A DNA stretch of 44,025 nt from an uncultured Acidimicrobiales bacterium (lineage in GTDB: Bacteria > Actinomycetota > Acidimicrobiia > Acidimicrobiales > SHLQ01), in NCBI GenBank assembly GCA_938038785.1, contig CALHTB010000064.1, positions 1 through 44,025 of the forward strand. Reading direction: 5' to 3'. Positions 43,129-44,025 of the stretch are shown piece after piece; position 1 is the first letter of the stretch; each line of letters begins with the position of its first letter. The notes below the pieces were generated by a model that saw only the letters and a list, made by a program, of their open reading frames with translations, had not been told where the DNA came from and did no database searches. The translations under genes and the position numbers were made by a program.

Positions 43129-43875
43129 CTACCTTGCGGTGTAGCCCGCGTCGACGTGCACGATCTCGCCGGTCATGTAGCTCGCCTCGTCGGAGGCGAG
43201 GAACACCACAACCCGTGCTATCTCGACCGGCTCGGCCAGACGCTTCATTGGGATTGTGGCGTCGGCCATTGCCTGAAGGTCAGCTTCGCTCGGTGTTGTC
43301 TCACGCTGTGACGACAACATCGGCGTGCGCACCTCGCCCGGAGCGACAGCATTGACACGGATGCCTTGCTCGACATGGTCGAGGGCCATTGCCTTGGTCA
43401 GCTGATGCACTGCGCCCTTCGAGACGCAGTACGCCGTGGCGCCGGCCGAGCCGACGCCTCCCCAAATCGACCCGAAGTTCACGATGGCTCCACTTCCGGC
43501 AGCAGCCATGTGCCCCACCGCGGCGCGGCAAAGGTAGAACATGCCATTGACGTTGACCGACATGACACGGTCCCAGTCGTCATCGCTCGTGCCCAAGGCG
43601 TCAGCGCGGTGAATCGTGCCAGCTGCATTGACCAGCACGTCGATCTTTCCATGCTCGGCAACGATGGCGTTGATCGTGGTCGTGCAGAAGTCCGACTCGG
43701 CAACACTGCCCTCGTAGGCATGCCCACCGATCGAATCGGCGATGGTGACAACGTTTGGCGACACGTCGATTGCGGCAACGGTGGCTCCACGCTTAGCGAA
43801 CAGACGAGCCGACGCCTCGCCCATGCCGGATGCGGCTCCGGTGACGGCGACGACCTTCCCTTCAAAGTCACGCAT
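43129..43875 (-). CDS. Short-chain dehydrogenase/reductase (SDR)
   Basis: A 248-residue classical SDR. The cofactor loop TGAASGMG is at 12-19, NAAG at 83-86, the catalytic Ser136 in NFGSIWGG, Tyr149 and Lys153 in YCVSK, and the C-terminal SYMTGEIVHVDAGYTA. Asp37 after the second strand (AAIDVSP) favours NAD(H) over NADP(H). The start at 43875 is preferred because the longer frame runs into the 60-bp tandem repeat. It heads a two-gene unit with the hydrolase, possibly followed by the CoxG-like gene. Confidence 0.92.
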   Translation of the reverse strand: MRDFEGKVVAVTGAASGMGEASARLFAKRGATVAAIDVSPNVVTIADSIGGHAYEGSVAESDFCTTTINAIVAEHGKIDVLVNAAGTIHRADALGTSDDDWDRVMSVNVNGMFYLCRAAVGHMAAAGSGAIVNFGSIWGGVGSAGATAYCVSKGAVHQLTKAMALDHVEQGIRVNAVAPGEVRTPMLSSQRETTPSEADLQAMADATIPMKRLAEPVEIARVVVFLASDEASYMTGEIVHVDAGYTAR

Positions 43876-43882
43876 TGTTGTT

Positions 43883-44025
43883 CTCGACACTTCCGGTCGA
43901 GATCCCACGACGACCACCTAGTTCGACGCCAGCCGCTATTGACTCGACACTTCCGGTCGAGATCCCACGACGACCACCTAGTTCGACGCCAGCCGCTATT
44001 GACTCGACACTTCCGGTCGAGATCC
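43883..44025. repeat. Exact 60-bp tandem repeat at the right edge
   Basis: Two complete identical 60-base units (43883-43942 and 43943-44002) and 23 bases of a third, cut by the window edge. Each unit begins with a small inverted repeat CTCGAC-ACTTCCG-GTCGAG. The repeat lies seven bases upstream of the SDR start codon. It could be a promoter or operator array, or an assembly artefact at a contig end. Confidence 0.85.

Noticed and set aside
43883..44025. CRISPR array at the right edge
   Set aside because: The whole 60-base unit is identical, including the part that would be the spacer.

Overview
The window looks like high-GC (about 60% by eye) actinobacterial DNA, most likely from an uncultured or marine/freshwater member of the class Acidimicrobiia. 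This rests on gene content and is an inference, because no rRNA marker is present. The supporting signs are an F420-type PPOX protein, an AbiEi/DUF559 protein, a LivM with a large N-terminal extension, a giant DUF11-repeat surface protein with a LAXTG-type sorting signal, GTG starts and probable leaderless genes. Most genes are on the minus strand and tightly packed. No gap between genes exceeds 300 bases.

Layout. (1) 1-2.6 kb: ribonuclease Z (cut by the left edge), a small coiled-coil membrane protein, a PPOX-class flavoprotein, and an ArsR regulator followed by an AHSA1/SRPBCC protein. (2) 2.6-4.2 kb: an acyl-CoA synthetase whose ribosome-binding site lies in an inverted repeat. (3) 4.3-18.5 kb: one open reading frame of 4735 codons for a secreted, wall-anchored protein with 25 DUF11-type repeats, containing a four-unit higher-order duplication. 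(4) 18.65-20.2 kb: LarE and, divergently, an NAD(P)HX epimerase-like protein. (5) 20.2-33.1 kb: a nearly gapless minus-strand run, read in order as livK, livH, livM, livG, livF, bicupin, DUF1989, ornithine cyclodeaminase family, DUF885, class IV aminotransferase, ABM-domain protein and sulfotransferase. A DauA-like FAD oxidoreductase is divergent at its head. (6) 34.3-35.5 kb: an AbiEi/DUF559 gene flanked on each side by a pair of 50-bp hairpin repeats with a 60-bp period. (7) 35.5-41.1 kb: a five-gene oligopeptide/dipeptide ABC transporter. (8) 41.2-43.9 kb: a CoxG-like protein, an alpha/beta hydrolase and an SDR. The window ends in an exact 60-bp tandem repeat.

How the genes fit together. 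Region 5 reads as an uptake-and-breakdown operon for an amino-acid-like nitrogen compound: an importer, followed by amine-handling enzymes (cyclodeaminase/imine reductase fold, aminotransferase, FAD amino-acid dehydrogenase), a cupin and a DUF885 metallohydrolase. The substrate cannot be read from the sequence. Region 7 imports peptides. Region 3 is a surface or adhesion structure. The least explained items are the operon in region 5, the paired hairpin repeats around the DUF559 gene, and the architecture of the giant repeat protein.
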